Notes under the pieces: generated by a model
The model's input: only the letters and a program-made list of their open reading frames with translations
Told to the model about the DNA's origin: nothing
Databases searched by the model: none
Translations under genes and position numbers: made by a program
Source of the DNA: Gongronella butleri
Taxonomy: Eukaryota; Mucoromycota; Mucoromycetes; Mucorales; Cunninghamellaceae
Assembly (NCBI GenBank): GCA_025201375.1
Contig: JAIWZP010000033.1
Span: 248,001 to 312,000 of the forward strand
DNA length: 64,000 nt
Direction: 5' to 3'
In this document: positions 23,684-34,840 of the stretch, piece by piece
Layout of the letters: each line of letters begins with the position of its first letter
How positions within the stretch are numbered: the stretch's first letter is position 1

Positions 23684-25238
23684 AACGAGGCCATCTTGTG
23701 CCAATTGTTCCCCCCTTTTTTTGAAATTGGAGCCTTACGCGTCCTTGCTTGTCCAGATCAAACAAGCAGAAATCAGTGATTGGTGACAAATTGGCGAATT
23801 CTTGGACATCGTTGATAGACATGCGCGCATTTTCATCGCTCACGAGCTTGACCACCTTGGAATCCCCTTGCATCGAGCCCACATACAATAAATCGTTGTC
23901 CAGGTATACCAAGCACGAGCTGATGGAAGCCTATTTAGAGAAAAAAATACAATGAGCTGCGCCGCCCGTCTTCCCAGTTGCCCAATTGCTCAATGCGCTT
24001 GTCAAAATGTTTACCTCGCCCAAGTATTGAATGTGCACTTCGTCGACAAAGTTGCTGCCCGAGAGCGTCAGCAAGTACAGCACACCGAGCGAATCACCCA
24101 AGACGCACTTTTGGTGGCCGATGAACGTGTACCTATGCAAAAAAAAAAAAAAAAAGGATGATGAGGGGCTTGACATGGACCTCACAAATGTTGGATTTTA
24201 CGATGTGACGACTATGGCATCCATGCTCTGCGCAACAATGACCGTGTCCGAGTGGATCGGATTGTAGTAGCCGATGGTGTATTCGCCGACGACGAGGACG
24301 CCGCCATAGGGTTGCGGCACGGGCAGCAGCATGTGGCTCGTGAATTCCACCGTGGAGCGGATCGTCAACATGTGTTGCAGCGGCTGGTCGTCCAGCTTGA
24401 TGTGATAAAATTTCAACCACATGGCATTCTCCTCCTCGAACAACACGGCCACTGTGGCTGCCAGAGGATTATCCAATGCTGCAATGCCCTTGATGTTGAA
24501 CTCAGACACCCTAGGGATAACAACAAGATAAAAATGAGAAAAAAAAAAACGCCAATTTCAACTGACTGTTCGCTTACTTTGACACGACGGGCTTGTACTT
24601 TTCAGCCAATCTGCCGGTAGCCTTGCCGTGCGATTTGCCCTTGCCCTTGACATCGGGGCTGACGAGCGGCACAATGCTGAGCAGGCCCGTAAACGCGCTG
24701 GTGACCATGTACGTGCCCTGTGCATCCTGCGACGTCAGCGTGCGGTCGTTTGGCCGCGCATTCTTCTCCTCCATGCTGTCTGACGCCTCCGTGATAATTT
24801 GTTTGGCATGCGCGTCGTAGCGCAGCAAGCAAAAATGCTGCTGATCGCCAAGCACAAACAACGACAACGTCGATCGACCCTATATTAACATAAAAAAAGC
24901 GCGTATTGAGCTATCTCGTTCGCCGTCTTTGTAAAAAGTAAAAAAAAAAAAAAGCCGTCTTACCTGCACTTTGACCAACGAAATGGACGCCACGCGGCAA
25001 TGCAAGTTAAAGTCTAGCGCCGGCACCAGTGTCTCGCCGACCACCGTGTAGATCTCGATACGCGTGCCCTTGCTGTCAAGGAAGAATAACGTCAGAAAAC
25101 ATAGAAACGCCCATTTGCCGCCTTTTACCTTGTAATCAAGTTGACGTCGTTGGGGTTCAAAAAGCTGCCCTTGACAGCACCGTGCACGGCTGTCGCAGGG
25201 TGAAGCGTCGTTATATAAGAATACCGGCTTGCAGCCAT
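20972..25238 (-). CDS. DDB1: DNA damage-binding protein 1 (DDB1)
   Basis: A long multi-exon gene reads MAASRYSYITTLHPATAVHG, NPNDVNLIT, GTRIEIYTVVGETLVPALDF at its 5' end and further beta-propeller blocks: FYHIKLDDQPLQHMLTIRST, QPYGGVLVVGEYTIGYYNPI, VGFWHGDNVQILSLETLQTK, LFVALGDGKVMHYTLNEQME and CASDRPTIITSVRGRLVYSA. Its C-terminal domain reads ARDFNSNWMTAVQIVDRHLY, GQFHLGDAINRIRTG, ATVNGAIGTMVGISEADYDM and GFIDGDLIETFLTLSPTQQA. The three-propeller CPSF_A architecture and the DGDLIE ending identify DDB1, adaptor of CUL4 ubiquitin ligases in nucleotide-excision repair and replication control, rather than Rse1 or CPSF1. Many introns carry long T-runs beside the acceptor, for example 23651-23682. 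Confidence 0.93.
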
Positions 25239-25461
25239 GCTTCCAGGTAAAACAATAGAAAGAGAAAAAAACGAGGAGGGAAGAGAAGAAACAAAAAAAA
25301 AAAAAAGGCTCACGCGCCGCGCGTCGGAATCTTAAATGCCCAAGCAACTGGGCCACCACCAAACAAATAACAAGCACAGCCGCGCTTCAGACGCGCGCCA
25401 AAACGATAAAATGGCTCCCAACTTCCCCCGTTTTTAATAACTGTATATTTTTCACCAGGAT
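25239..25461. other. Short spacer between DDB1 and the flavin oxidase gene
   Basis: Serves as DDB1 promoter and 3' flank of the oxidase gene. No coding sequence is supported. Confidence 0.4.
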
Positions 25462-26172
25462 CTATTCATTTCCAGGGTACTTGCGATGCTCGCCCGCGAG
25501 GCTGAGATAGTCCATGAGGTCGACAGTCAGCAGCAAGATACAGAAATTGCTGTACGCGTCGTCCAGCGCAGCCTGGTGTGGCGACACGTACTTGCCAATG
25601 GCCTCATCGTAGTCCGTGATGGCCAGAGCACCGTCGCACGGCTCATCCGTGAACGTGGCGCGCAGCACCGCGTCCAATTGGCCGAATTGCCGCAGACGCT
25701 CGGCTTCCCAGTCAAATTCACCCGTTTTTTCGGTGTTTTGGCGATGCAAGAACGCCTTGTTGCCCAATTGACTCACATCCGCAGGCGCCACGACCGCGTG
25801 CTGCGTCGGGTCGTGCACACATGCGCGACGCGCTTCAAGAGCCTTGGCCGATGGGTCGGGATAGACAAACACGTTGCCGCGCAGGCGAAATTGCTCCTGC
25901 GTCGCGCCCATGTACCACGCCACCTCGTAACGATCATCCTCCTGGACCAGACTATACTTTTTCGACCGCTTGTCCGTCGTCACCACCATCACGGCGCTCG
26001 TCCACCCTAAATCGTCGGCATGATGCTGCCCCGCAAACGACCGGAACACCACCGTGCGCACACTCGGACCCGTCAGTGCCAGCGCCATGTAACAGGACTC
26101 TAGCCCACGCTGCTGGATATTGCGCTGCAGCTGTGCCCACAAAAATTGTTTCCACCGGAGCACAGACGTCAT
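25462..26172 (-). CDS. FMN-binding pyridoxamine-5'-phosphate-oxidase-like protein (Alr4036 family)
   Basis: A single uninterrupted 236-codon exon starts MTSVLRWKQFLWAQLQRNIQ. The flavin-binding split-barrel motifs are ESCYMALALTGPSVRTVVFR, MVVTTDKRSKKYSLVQEDDR and YEVAWYMGATQEQFRLRG. These fit the Alr4036-type PPOX family (pyridoxamine oxidase-like, sometimes in sulphated-flavin or heme-related contexts), not the classical Pdx3, whose C-terminal dimerisation domain is absent. The ending is LAGEHRKYPGNE with TAG read at 25464-25462. Substrate is unknown for most members. It lies head-to-tail behind DDB1 and next to a repeat zone. Lack of introns is uncommon here. The family call is confident; the biochemical role is open. 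Confidence 0.85.
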   Translation of the reverse strand: MTSVLRWKQFLWAQLQRNIQQRGLESCYMALALTGPSVRTVVFRSFAGQHHADDLGWTSAVMVVTTDKRSKKYSLVQEDDRYEVAWYMGATQEQFRLRGNVFVYPDPSAKALEARRACVHDPTQHAVVAPADVSQLGNKAFLHRQNTEKTGEFDWEAERLRQFGQLDAVLRATFTDEPCDGALAITDYDEAIGKYVSPHQAALDDAYSNFCILLLTVDLMDYLSLAGEHRKYPGNE

Positions 26173-26369
26173 GGTACAAAAAAAAAAAAAAGAAAGAGAG
26201 ATAACGAACAAAATGGGTTTGCGTCGGAAAAACTCAGCTTCCCCCCTTTTGGTCCTGAATCAGGGCCCCGCGACTTGCGACGCGTGTTACAGTAAAATAT
26301 AGCGAAATGCCCGCCAGCACGCAAAACTCCCAAATTCGCAGCATGACCAGCCAAATGTTCAAGCAGGCT

Positions 26370-27105
26370 CCCAAACCAAAATTGGAAAAAAATGGGTCTC
26401 CAGAATTCCGTCAAACTCGTCGACAAGAACAAGAGCACCGACAAATCACGAACAATGCCAAAAAAGAGCGAGATCGAATTGCTTGTTGACAAGCAATCCA
26501 AAATTTTATATAAAACTTTGAGGGCACATTGCGGCGTAGAAAATGCACGATGGAGCCTCGCCGACGCATCTACCAGCAAGTCGTGTGCCATGCGCGTGGA
26601 TTTGACTAGGAAAAAAGGCACGTACAGTATCAATCGACAATTGACGTCGCTTTTCACGCGTCCAAAATGACTAAATGATTTTGAAATCTTGTCAAAATTG
26701 TCCAAAAAAATGCTTTTGCCATTGATCATCAGTGTCCACATATGCAGCGAGCCGTGCTTTTTCTGATGATATACAGTAATTTTCAAGGCGCTGCGGTCAG
26801 CCCTCGTTGATTTTGCCTTGTGCTGAATAAAACGAGGCTTTTCGCGTTTTGCGCGACAAACAGTCAATGGATCCCCGGTTTTTATCTGATTTTTATTGGT
26901 GAATGACAAGTGCTTACCATGTGGTTGACTATCGCGGCAATTCAAGGACCTGAGTTTTATTATTTTCAAATAACCAAAATCCACGACTGTATCCCTTGGA
27001 AAATCCGTGATTTTTGGCTGATTTTCAAAATCGTGCTTGCGTGTCATCTATCGATCGCAGCGCCGCAAGAGTTGGTTCATTTGAACGAGAAAGCCTAGAC
27101 GCGTC
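26370..27105 (+). repeat. Dispersed repeat family, copy A
   Basis: Shares a colinear set of blocks with 42.56-43.24 and 58.76-59.45 kb: GTTGACAAGCAATCCAAAAT near 26485, GGAGCCTCGCCGACGC near 26555, GTGCTTTTTCTGATG near 26755, CAATGGATCCCCGGTTTT near 26867, TTACCATGTGGTTGAC near 26915, CCCTTGGAAAATCCGTGATT near 26991 and TTCATTTGAACGAGAAAG near 27075. No open frame, transposase or terminal repeat is visible. Confidence 0.8.
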
Positions 27106-27384
27106 TGTCAAAGCAGCATTTTTCTTCGTAAATTGTGAACTTGCTGACAGCAAACAACAAAATGCAGCAAAATACTGTAAACAACACGATTTTTCGATTT
27201 CGTTGCGCCACGCCCCAGGTGAAATGATGTCTTACGAAAGAGCCACGCTCGGGCATCATTTCATTTCTGCTCAGCTGACCCGATGGACGGACTTTGTACG
27301 CTGACATAATGCGACCAAATTTTACAAGCCCTATTTGCTCGACAACGGGCAGAACAATCCAGAACATTGAGCTGTGAGCAAAGG

Positions 27385-27610
27385 AGTAAAATTCCGTTCT
27401 CTTTCGGATGAATCCAGTTTCACTGGCGTGCGACCAAACTGGTCGAGAAATTCAAGTTTCTAAAATTTGGATTGTATCGCTTTTTTCTCGCGATCCGTCA
27501 AGTCGACCCCCGGGTTTTATTGCAGATTTGATTAGAAAGAGGGAGTCGTTGCATCTAACGACATGACTCCCAGAGCGCTGCCCTGTAGGCTGCCTAATGG
27601 ATTTGGATTT
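27385..27610 (+). repeat. Duplicated unit, copy 1 (partner at about 28550)
   Basis: Matches 28550-28760 in order: TTCGGATGAATCCAGTTTCA, a CCCCGGGTTTTATTGCAG block and TAACGACATGACTCCCAGAG. The matching blocks are about 1.16 kb apart and degenerate. Confidence 0.6.
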
Positions 27611-27784
27611 TCTGGTCTGGGATTGAACCTCTCAATCGGGGGGGGCCCTCCAGATGCATTTTGACTTGACCAACTTTTTTTTCCAAGTTTCGAAAAAAAA
27701 TATTTCACCACCAAAGACTCGTCACAGCGCCACGAAACTTTCCCAACCATAGGATTTGGCCCGTCTCTTCTCAGAAAAAATTAA

Positions 27785-28370
27785 AACCGCGATGCCAGCT
27801 AGGCGGTTCAGCGAGAAAATTGACATTGCTGAAAATTTGGCTGTACTGTAGCGCGTTTTTTAAAAAATCTTTTCGCGGTGAAATAGTGCTTCAATCACCG
27901 CGAAATTTTGCAGCGTGGACGAGTCGCACCTCTTTTTTCAGAAAAAAATTGCAAACCAGAGGTCGATCAGACCGTTGTCGAGGCAGATGCCAATTTCACG
28001 AAAGCTTGCAAATTCAATTTGAACGCGAAAAACAAAGGTTGGATCATTGCCAAAGCAGCAGTAGTGCCATTTGATCATGCCCGCGCGTTTATTTTCAAAA
28101 ATCGTTAAAAATTAGAGGTCAACCAGCCCGAGCTGTTGAAAATTGGCAATTTTCAAAGGTTTTCCACAAAATCAATATTAAGGACCACAAAAAAACCTGA
28201 TTGGTTCGCCTCCAAACCTTTGCAGTTGGATAATTTCATGCGCTTTTTTTACTGTAAAAAAGATGTCGAAAACCTGCGATCGATTAGGTCGTTCTGTAGA
28301 TGACTCCAGAATATCGACATTTTCAGAATTTCAGACGTGGATCACCAAAAAATGTTCTAATTTCATGAAA
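27785..28370 (+). repeat. Degenerate tandem units of about 160 bp
   Basis: Related motifs recur at about 27792, 27961, 28119 and 28281 (GGTCGATCAGACCGTTG, GGTCAACCAGCCCGAGCTG, CGATTAGGTCGTTCTG), each followed about 30 bp later by a CAATTTTC- or GACATTTTC-like block. Divergence is high, so unit borders are approximate. Confidence 0.45.
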
Positions 28371-28549
28371 CTTTTACCATTGCTTGGAAAGAGACAATCT
28401 CGATCGTTATTTTGAGATTGTTTGCAGCCCGGATACTGTAAACTGATTTTGTACGCTTGCAAAATCCCATCAAACATTTGATTTTGTTTTACATTTTATT
28501 TTCTCGACAATGAAAAGGACGACCCCAGGTGCTTTTAACGTTTCGTAAG

Positions 28550-28760
28550 CAGCTGCTGAACCTCTTTCGAATGAGACCAGTTTCATCGATGGATGGCTAA
28601 AACTCGCAGCAGAGAAAATCCACTTTTTCATCAAAATCTTTGATCGCGATTTGCTCAACAACAGTCTAGTCAAACCCCGGTTTTTACTGCAGTTTTACTA
28701 ACAAACAGGGGAAAAGCACGTAACGGGATGACTTGCGACGCGCTAGCTGAGGTTTGAACT
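28550..28760 (+). repeat. Duplicated unit, copy 2
   Basis: Counterpart of 27385-27610: TTCGAATGAGACCAGTTTCA, CCCCGGTTTTTACTGCAG and TAACGGGATGACTTGCGACG in the same order and spacing. Confidence 0.6.
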
Positions 28761-29894
28761 TTTAGCATCGGTCATTTCACCAGCCTGCAGCCCACTCATC
28801 AGTGCATAAAAATGTGCAAAATAAAAAAAAATAAAAAAAATAGTAAAAAAATGAAATTCCATGCAGTCCACCACCTTAATTTGGAAGTCTCAAACCTTAA
28901 ATTTTTGCAAAAAATCTTGATCAAAGTAGGCACTTTTCTCAGTCGATCGCCGTTCATGCGTCACTCTTTGGGCATTTCTCTCAAGTTGAGGCGATCTGCC
29001 ATTTTGTCAGCCAATAGCAAATTGTCGGAGTAACCTGTTTGGGATGCATTGATCACTCGGAGTTCGAAATTTCCCAAATTTGGCATTTTCTGAGATTGAA
29101 ATGTGTGACCCCTGAGTGACCCCTGAATTTTTCAAAAGTGGTCGTAGAGCTTTGGGGGTTTAAGCTTTTTTGTTGCAAATTTTGCGCTGATTTCGATGCA
29201 GCAATTTCTGAACGGGGTCGGCCAAGCAGATGGACAGATGAATGCAAAATAGTACAAATTTGAGGGTTTTGGCATTTTCGAGTGCAAAAAAAATCGGGCG
29301 GGTCCGCCTTGAGCAATGGGCCTTAGTTTACTGTATGCCGTGGCGCATTTTTCATTGGCGGGCAGCTGGGCTGTAAAAAAATTTCTGGAGGCACAACAGG
29401 CCGGCAAAGACTGAAAAACACACTCTTTGGATTTTAAAAGGTAAATTTGTACTTTTTGTGAAGTGTACAGTAGAGCGATGCTTTAGACAATGAAATGAAA
29501 GCGCGCGTTAGTTTCTGTCCACTGAAGCACTGATGAAATTGCTCTTTGTTTCAAATGGCAAGTTGCAAATTTTGTGCGGCGCTTTTTCTATATATGAAAT
29601 CGCATCAGGATGGATTTTTTGCAGGTCTTCGCTTTAAAAAAAAGACGCAAAAGCTACCAGACTATCATACGTATCATACAGTACTGTACCGTATGATGAT
29701 TGTATGTACAGTGAAGATGTCAACTCATCAACAACACAAATGCTGTATGATACAACGGTTGTCTATGATACTGTACTGTATGGTGGCCGGAATGATTGCT
29801 GATCAGAAGAACACAAAACGCGAAAAATCAGGGGTTCCTTTGTTCGCGACAATGATGTAAATTTGCTTGTTGAATGATACAGTACAGTACTGTA
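28761..29894. other. Gene-free AT-rich zone with TACAGTA/TACTGTA palindromes
   Basis: No gene is seen. Includes a short tandem GAGTGACCCCT-type repeat near 29108-29127 and a cluster of TACAGTACTGTA-like palindromes at 29670-29780 and 29880-29895, the latter being the foldback insertion target. Confidence 0.5.
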
Positions 29895-30322
29895 CAGTGC
29901 CCTCCAAAAAAAAACGTCCCCCTGGCTAATTTTCAGCCGCGCCAGCAGTCAACTTAATCACGTTAATCTGTCCTGTATTGACCAGGAATGACTCGAATGA
30001 CATGAAATTTCGTAGGAACAATGACATAAAGGTATAAAAACTATTCTAAAATTATGAAATGGCTATAGCAAGCGGATTTTGAAATAGACCAAAAAAGAGG
30101 TACCTGACGCGTCACGCGACGCGACGCGTACCTACGCGTATAAAATGGCCTGTGGAGACGAAATGCCATTATGAACACCATCTCCAAATTTTTCTGAGTC
30201 GAGTGTAATGGTGTCTGATTGTATTGATCTATGAATCAATTTCATGTTACACGCATCACATCGGTGCTGTGATCGATAAATGTAAAATCATCATGTGACA
30301 CGCGTCACGCGTCAGGCGCGTC
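29895..30322 (+). repeat. Left inverted arm of the foldback element
   Basis: 428-nt arm; includes the CG-rich stretch GACGCGTCACGCGACGCG near 30110. Confidence 0.9.
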
Positions 30323-30477
30323 AAGAGTCGCGATTTCCTTCGTAACATGGCCGTAGTGCTCTTACTGGTCAATCAATCAATAACAGCTTATTCTAGTCCT
30401 TCAAATTAAATAATTACAATTGTTTCAAGCCAACTAGGGATTAAAATTACATAACAGAGATGAAAATTGTGATTCCG

Positions 30478-30901
30478 GACGCGCCTGACGCGTGACGCGT
30501 GTCACATAATATTTTACATTTATCGATCACAGCACCGATGTGATGCGTGTAATATGAAATTGATTCATAGAATACAATCAGACACCATTACACTCAACTC
30601 AGAAAAATTTGGAAATGGTGTTCATAATGTCAATTCATCCCCACAGACCATTGTATACGCGTGAGTACGCGTCGCGTCGCGTGACGCGTCAGGTACCTCT
30701 TTTTTGGTCTATTTCAAAATCCGCTTGCTATAGCCATTTCATAATTTTAGAATAGTTTTTATACCTTTATGTCATTGTTCCTACGAAATTTCATGTCATT
30801 CGAGTCATTCCTGGTCAATACAGGACAGATTAACGTGATTAAGTTGACTGCTGGCGCGGCTGAAAATTAGCCAGGGGGACGTTTTTTTTTGGAGGGCACT
30901 G
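30478..30901 (-). repeat. Right inverted arm of the foldback element
   Basis: 424-nt reverse-complement of the left arm, with a few substitutions and small indels in its inner half. Confidence 0.9.
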
Positions 30902-31263
30902 TACAGTACTGTAATGGAGTAGGATGCAGGAAAACCAACTTTTAATGCATTGATGTACTGTATGTTCATGGAGCGTCGTGTGCGGCATCACGAATTTGAA
31001 AAGAAAAATCAAATCCCTCGCATCATACTGTAAAATGTTATCATAGTTTTCCAAACTATTTTTTATTGACAGGGCGAAGCGCACGTAATAAAAAATTGCG
31101 ACGCTTGGCAACCACCTCGCCCGTCTGCTTACACTCCGCCGCAGTTGCGTTGCATGTGCTCAGGGGTCGTCGGCACAAAAAAAAATGATTAAAAAAAGTC
31201 GTAAGGTTTGAGAAAACATCTCGTGAGGAGATTTCTTGTGATTTATTGGCGCTGCTTATGTGC

Positions 31264-32080
31264 TTAAGGCTCAGGGAGCACGATGGAGGGGAACTTTTGA
31301 CTGCACTTTGTGCACTCACACTAAAAAATATGGGCGGATCATAAAATTAAATGTGAGTTTTCGCCTTTTTCGTGAGCGTTTTGTCGTTTTTTCTTTTCTT
31401 TTTTTTTGTTTTTGTTTTACCACGCGCCTGCCACGGTAGCCACAGCAATAGGGGACGATGAGGATGGCCATTAGGAGCGAGGAGGTGGTGTAGTGCATGC
31501 GGAGGGTGTGATAGCCGCCTTTTGGGCATGTCGGACCGAGCGATTGCTCGATTTGCTGGCGCTGGGCGGTGACAGCCGAAAGCATGGGTTGGCCGGTGGT
31601 TGGGTCGTACACGAGGGCGTCCTGTGTTGGCACGCTGCCTCCGACGTTGCCAGGGTAGCCGCCGCTAGACGTGGACGATGTGGGTGCAGGCTGCACGGCG
31701 AGACCGGGGTACTGAGGCGGCACAGGCTGCTTCTCGGGTGGCGGCATTCCCGTCTTTTCAGGCGCAAAATCACCAGCAGAGGATGGCATTGCATTCGGCT
31801 GCTGCTGCTGCTGCTGCGGTTGCTGTAATTGTTGTTGTTGTGGTGGCTGTGACTGTTGTTGGGTGTCTGGTTGGGTGGCCGCGGGCAGCACGGGTGGCAT
31901 TGCTTGCTGCGTCGCCACCGGTGGTGCTTGCTGCTGTTGCTGCTGCTGCGCTGGCTGCTGGGAATCGACAATGTAGGGTTGCGCGTCCTGGGAAGGCGGC
32001 GGCATGGACACAGGACGATGCGGCTCAGGCTGCTGGAGTTCAATGGCCGCGTCAGGAGGCGGCTGGATGTCGCTGTTCAT
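31264..32080 (-). CDS. BRI3-like (PF10164-type) membrane protein with Q/P-rich N-terminus
   Basis: Exon 1 starts MNSDIQPPPDAAIELQQPEP and is dominated by Gln/Pro tracts (runs of 7 and 6 Q). It then reads PTCPKGGYHTLRMHYTTSSL, a hydrophobic segment LLMAILIVPYCCGY and RGRRV. Exon 2, after an intron ending tttttag, gives CECTKCSQKFPSIVLPEP and TAA read at 31266-31264. The CPKGGxH, membrane segment and C-terminal CxxC pattern is that of the brain protein I3 (DUF2367) family, small endolysosomal membrane proteins of unclear function. The polyglutamine head is likely disordered and variable. LITAF-type proteins are an alternative but normally have two CxxC knuckles. The start at 32080 is the first Met after a T-rich stretch. 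Confidence 0.7.
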
Positions 32081-32249
32081 ATTCTGGAAGGAAGTTTTAT
32101 TATTTTGGCAGAAAGAGAAGCGGAAAAATATGCAAATGAGAAGTAGTCGGCAAAAATAAAAAAACAAGGGGGTGGGAGTGGGCGAGGGAGCGGGAGCGGG
32201 GGGTGGGGAAACGTGATCCATGTTGATTCATGCAAGTTTCACTTTTTTT

Positions 32250-33822
32250 CTAATTTGAGCCGCCTGCGCGCTTGGCGGCGAGTCTTGCCTCCTTTGCCCA
32301 GTCAGTGCGCAGCACGACGTAGACAGTGATGACACAGGCCATGAAGATGGAGAGAGTGAGTGCAAGCCAGATGCCATTGAGGCCGAAATCGTAATAAAAG
32401 CACAAAAGCATGCCGAGAGGAAGAGCGGTCAAATAGTAAGCGGCGAGATTGCACCATGCACCGACATGCTGCCTGCCCTGGCCATTGAGAATGCCGTCGG
32501 CGACACCGGCCACATTGTCAAACATGACAAAGACAGCGACAAGCGGCAAAATGCGCGACACGGCGGCAACGACCTCGGCGTCATCGGTGAAAAGATAGCC
32601 CCAGACGTGGCGACAAAGCGTCAATGTCAGCACATTGGCCAGCGCGACGGCGCACGCGCTCACAAGCGCCGCCAATGCCGCACGCGACGCGCGCTTGGGC
32701 AATTCGTTGCCCAAACTGTTGCCCACGCGATTCGCAGACGCAATGCCAAGACCAAATGGCAGCGTGTACAGCATCGTTGTCGTGGTCACAAGCACGCTCT
32801 GCGCGCCTTGGTTCACGTGTTCGCCGGGTGTGTCGATCCAGCTCGCAGCAAGTGCAATGATCTCGTACGCCCAGCTCTCGCTGCAAATCAAAAGCATTCC
32901 AGGCACCGCAAGCTTGATCAGCGTCCAATACGCGTCCTTGTCAAGCACGTACCCAACCTCCGACGCATCAGCAAGCAGAGGTTGACGCAGCGCATTCGCG
33001 CGCCATTGCCAACGTGGCCACACCTGTTCATTTGAAAAGACGAAAATCAGCATTTATTTGCTCCATTTTCTCCCCTTTTTTTCGGTTTTTTTTTTTCGTT
33101 TTTGCTACCTTTGAGCCGTCGACCTTGAGGATATAAAAGACAAGCAGGAGAACAAGGACCCAGTAGGTGAGTGCGGCGGCCATGGGGGAGCCAACAAAGC
33201 CAAAATAGCGGACGAGGGTAAAACTGGCGACCAAGTTAAAGGGGGCACCCACAAACAAGGTATAGGTGGGTGCGCGGAACAGACCTTGTGCCTGGAGCAT
33301 CTTTTTTAACGCCTCAAAGAGGGCAAATGCTGGCAAGGCAAGGATCATCCAGCGGCAATAGATGCCGGACAGCCGCGCGACGGTCGGATCCTGCTTGAGC
33401 AGCAAGAAAACGGGCTCCGTGTGCCACCACAGCAACATCACAGGCACGCACAATACGGCCAGTAGCACAAGGCACCGCTGCACGTGCAGTCCGACCGCTT
33501 GGCTCCGGTGGCTGGTGTACGACTGTGAACACAGCGTGTCCAGACACAATGTCGTGCCCAGGACCATCGACAGGCCGGTCACCGTGACAAACATTGATGA
33601 TAGCGATGCTGCAGCCAATTCAGATGCGCCCTGCAATTACAAGAAATAAAATGAGCCCCAAGAATGCGTCTGTTTTTTTTTTTTTTTTTTACTCACCAAG
33701 TGGCCAGCACTGATCACTGACACGCTCTGCAAGCTGTTTTGCAACAGGTAGCTCACAATTAAGGGTGAGGCATTCTTGAGCAGCCATTGGAACTCGAGGG
33801 TATAATAAGATGAGATGGTCAT
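32250..33822 (-). CDS. MATE family multidrug/toxin efflux transporter
   Basis: Three exons encode about 480 residues with 12 hydrophobic segments. Recognisable blocks are YTLEFQWLLKNASPLIVSYL, LQNSLQSVSVISAGHLGASE, TVTGLSMVLGTTLCLDTLCS, QSYTSH, KMLQAQGLFRAPTYTLFVGA and, in the second half, SESWAYEIIALAASWIDTPG, LPFGLGIASANRVGNSLGNE and VADGILNGQGRQHVGAWCNL. The paired QS and GN-type motifs and internal two-fold symmetry are those of eukaryotic MATE/NorM antiporters, exporting organic cations or toxins using H+ or Na+. The start is taken at 33822; an upstream Met would add an implausible Phe-rich leader. TAG is read at 32252-32250. Confidence 0.93.
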
Positions 33823-34840
33823 GATCAATTCATACGAATTATGCAAAACAGAAAAAGGTAACCAAAGAGCAAAAAGGGGTAAGTGAAGAAAGAAAGAAAA
33901 AATGCAAGAGGAGAAAGAAAAAAAAAAGCTGGTCAATGGTCAAAAAAGGCATTTTTATGACATTGGTGTGCCGCTGCGCTTTTTCACAAGCGATGGCGAC
34001 ATGACACCATATCGGGCAGTCCATCTTTGTTTCTGACAAATATTTCAGCATGACCGTGCACGGCATCATGGCATCACACCATCAAGGTTTACAACGGGAT
34101 CAAGGTTCGCAATGGAAAAAAAGGATTGGTAGATGGCATCGAGGAGTCATGGGCACGTGTGAGTGTCGTTTGTAGGAGTCATAATGCGTACGCATCGTCG
34201 CTTGCCGCCTCCCCCTTTATAAGCGCGTACGAATTGGCCAGAAGAGAGGCAAACAATGGACGACCGAGCACCAGGCTAAGCTTGTGCAACCCTGCAAAGG
34301 GAAGCAGCCGGCAAGCTGGGAAACCCGCTTCTGATCGGCACCACCGAAACCGGTTTTTGGAAAGGCAATTAGGCAAATAAAAATTCACTGGTGGAAAAAA
34401 AAGTGGTTTTTTTTATTCGATTCAAATAAATAATCAAAAAAGGGGAACGGAAATAAAACGGAAGAAAAAGAAAAAAAAGAAAGAGAAAAAAAGGCGAGGA
34501 AAGACGCGGAACGGGTGACGAGCGAGGGCAAATTGGTGAGGGAAAAAAAAAAAGGGGTGGGGGTAAGGTACGCGGTGAACAATCTAGGTACAGAGAGGAG
34601 ACAGGTGGAGAGAACAGAGGGGGAAAGGGGTAAGACGGAGGTGCGGAGGCGGAGCTGAATTGGCGCGATTAAGGGCGATTGTACATGGTCGTCGTAAGAG
34701 ATCATAAAGAATCCATATAAAAAACAAAAAAGTATAAAAGTGGGGATGACGTGCAAAAAGAAGAAATGAAAAGGCAGAAAACAATGATGAGGATGACAAA
34801 TGAAGGAGCAAGGCGTGAGGAAGGGATGGGGGAATATTGC
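33823..34840. other. Intergenic region, no confident gene
   Basis: Holds A-rich and G/A-rich tracts (34400-34660) that are the 3' flank of the bHLH gene. At 34130-34375 there is a less biased, CG-containing block with a short open frame but no features that persuade me it is coding. Confidence 0.35.

Larger units (their letters stand above)
29895..30901. mobile_element. Foldback/MITE-like DNA transposon, Tc1/mariner-type ends, non-autonomous
   Basis: A 1,007-bp element begins CAGTGCCCTCCAAAA and ends with its exact inverse, flanked on both sides by TA (29893-29894 and 30902-30903), the Tc1/mariner target-site pattern. The two arms (29895-30322 and 30478-30901) are inverted copies; the outer 230 bp or so appears identical and the inner part has scattered mismatches and small indels. 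The 155-bp centre has no coding capacity, so it must depend on a transposase in trans. Near-identity of the outer arms suggests recent movement or gene conversion. Its insertion site is a CAGTACTGTA-rich tract. Confidence 0.9.

Noticed and set aside
34126..34380. 85-codon plus-strand open frame
   Set aside because: No domain, no splice or leader support, and its composition does not stand out; left as intergenic.
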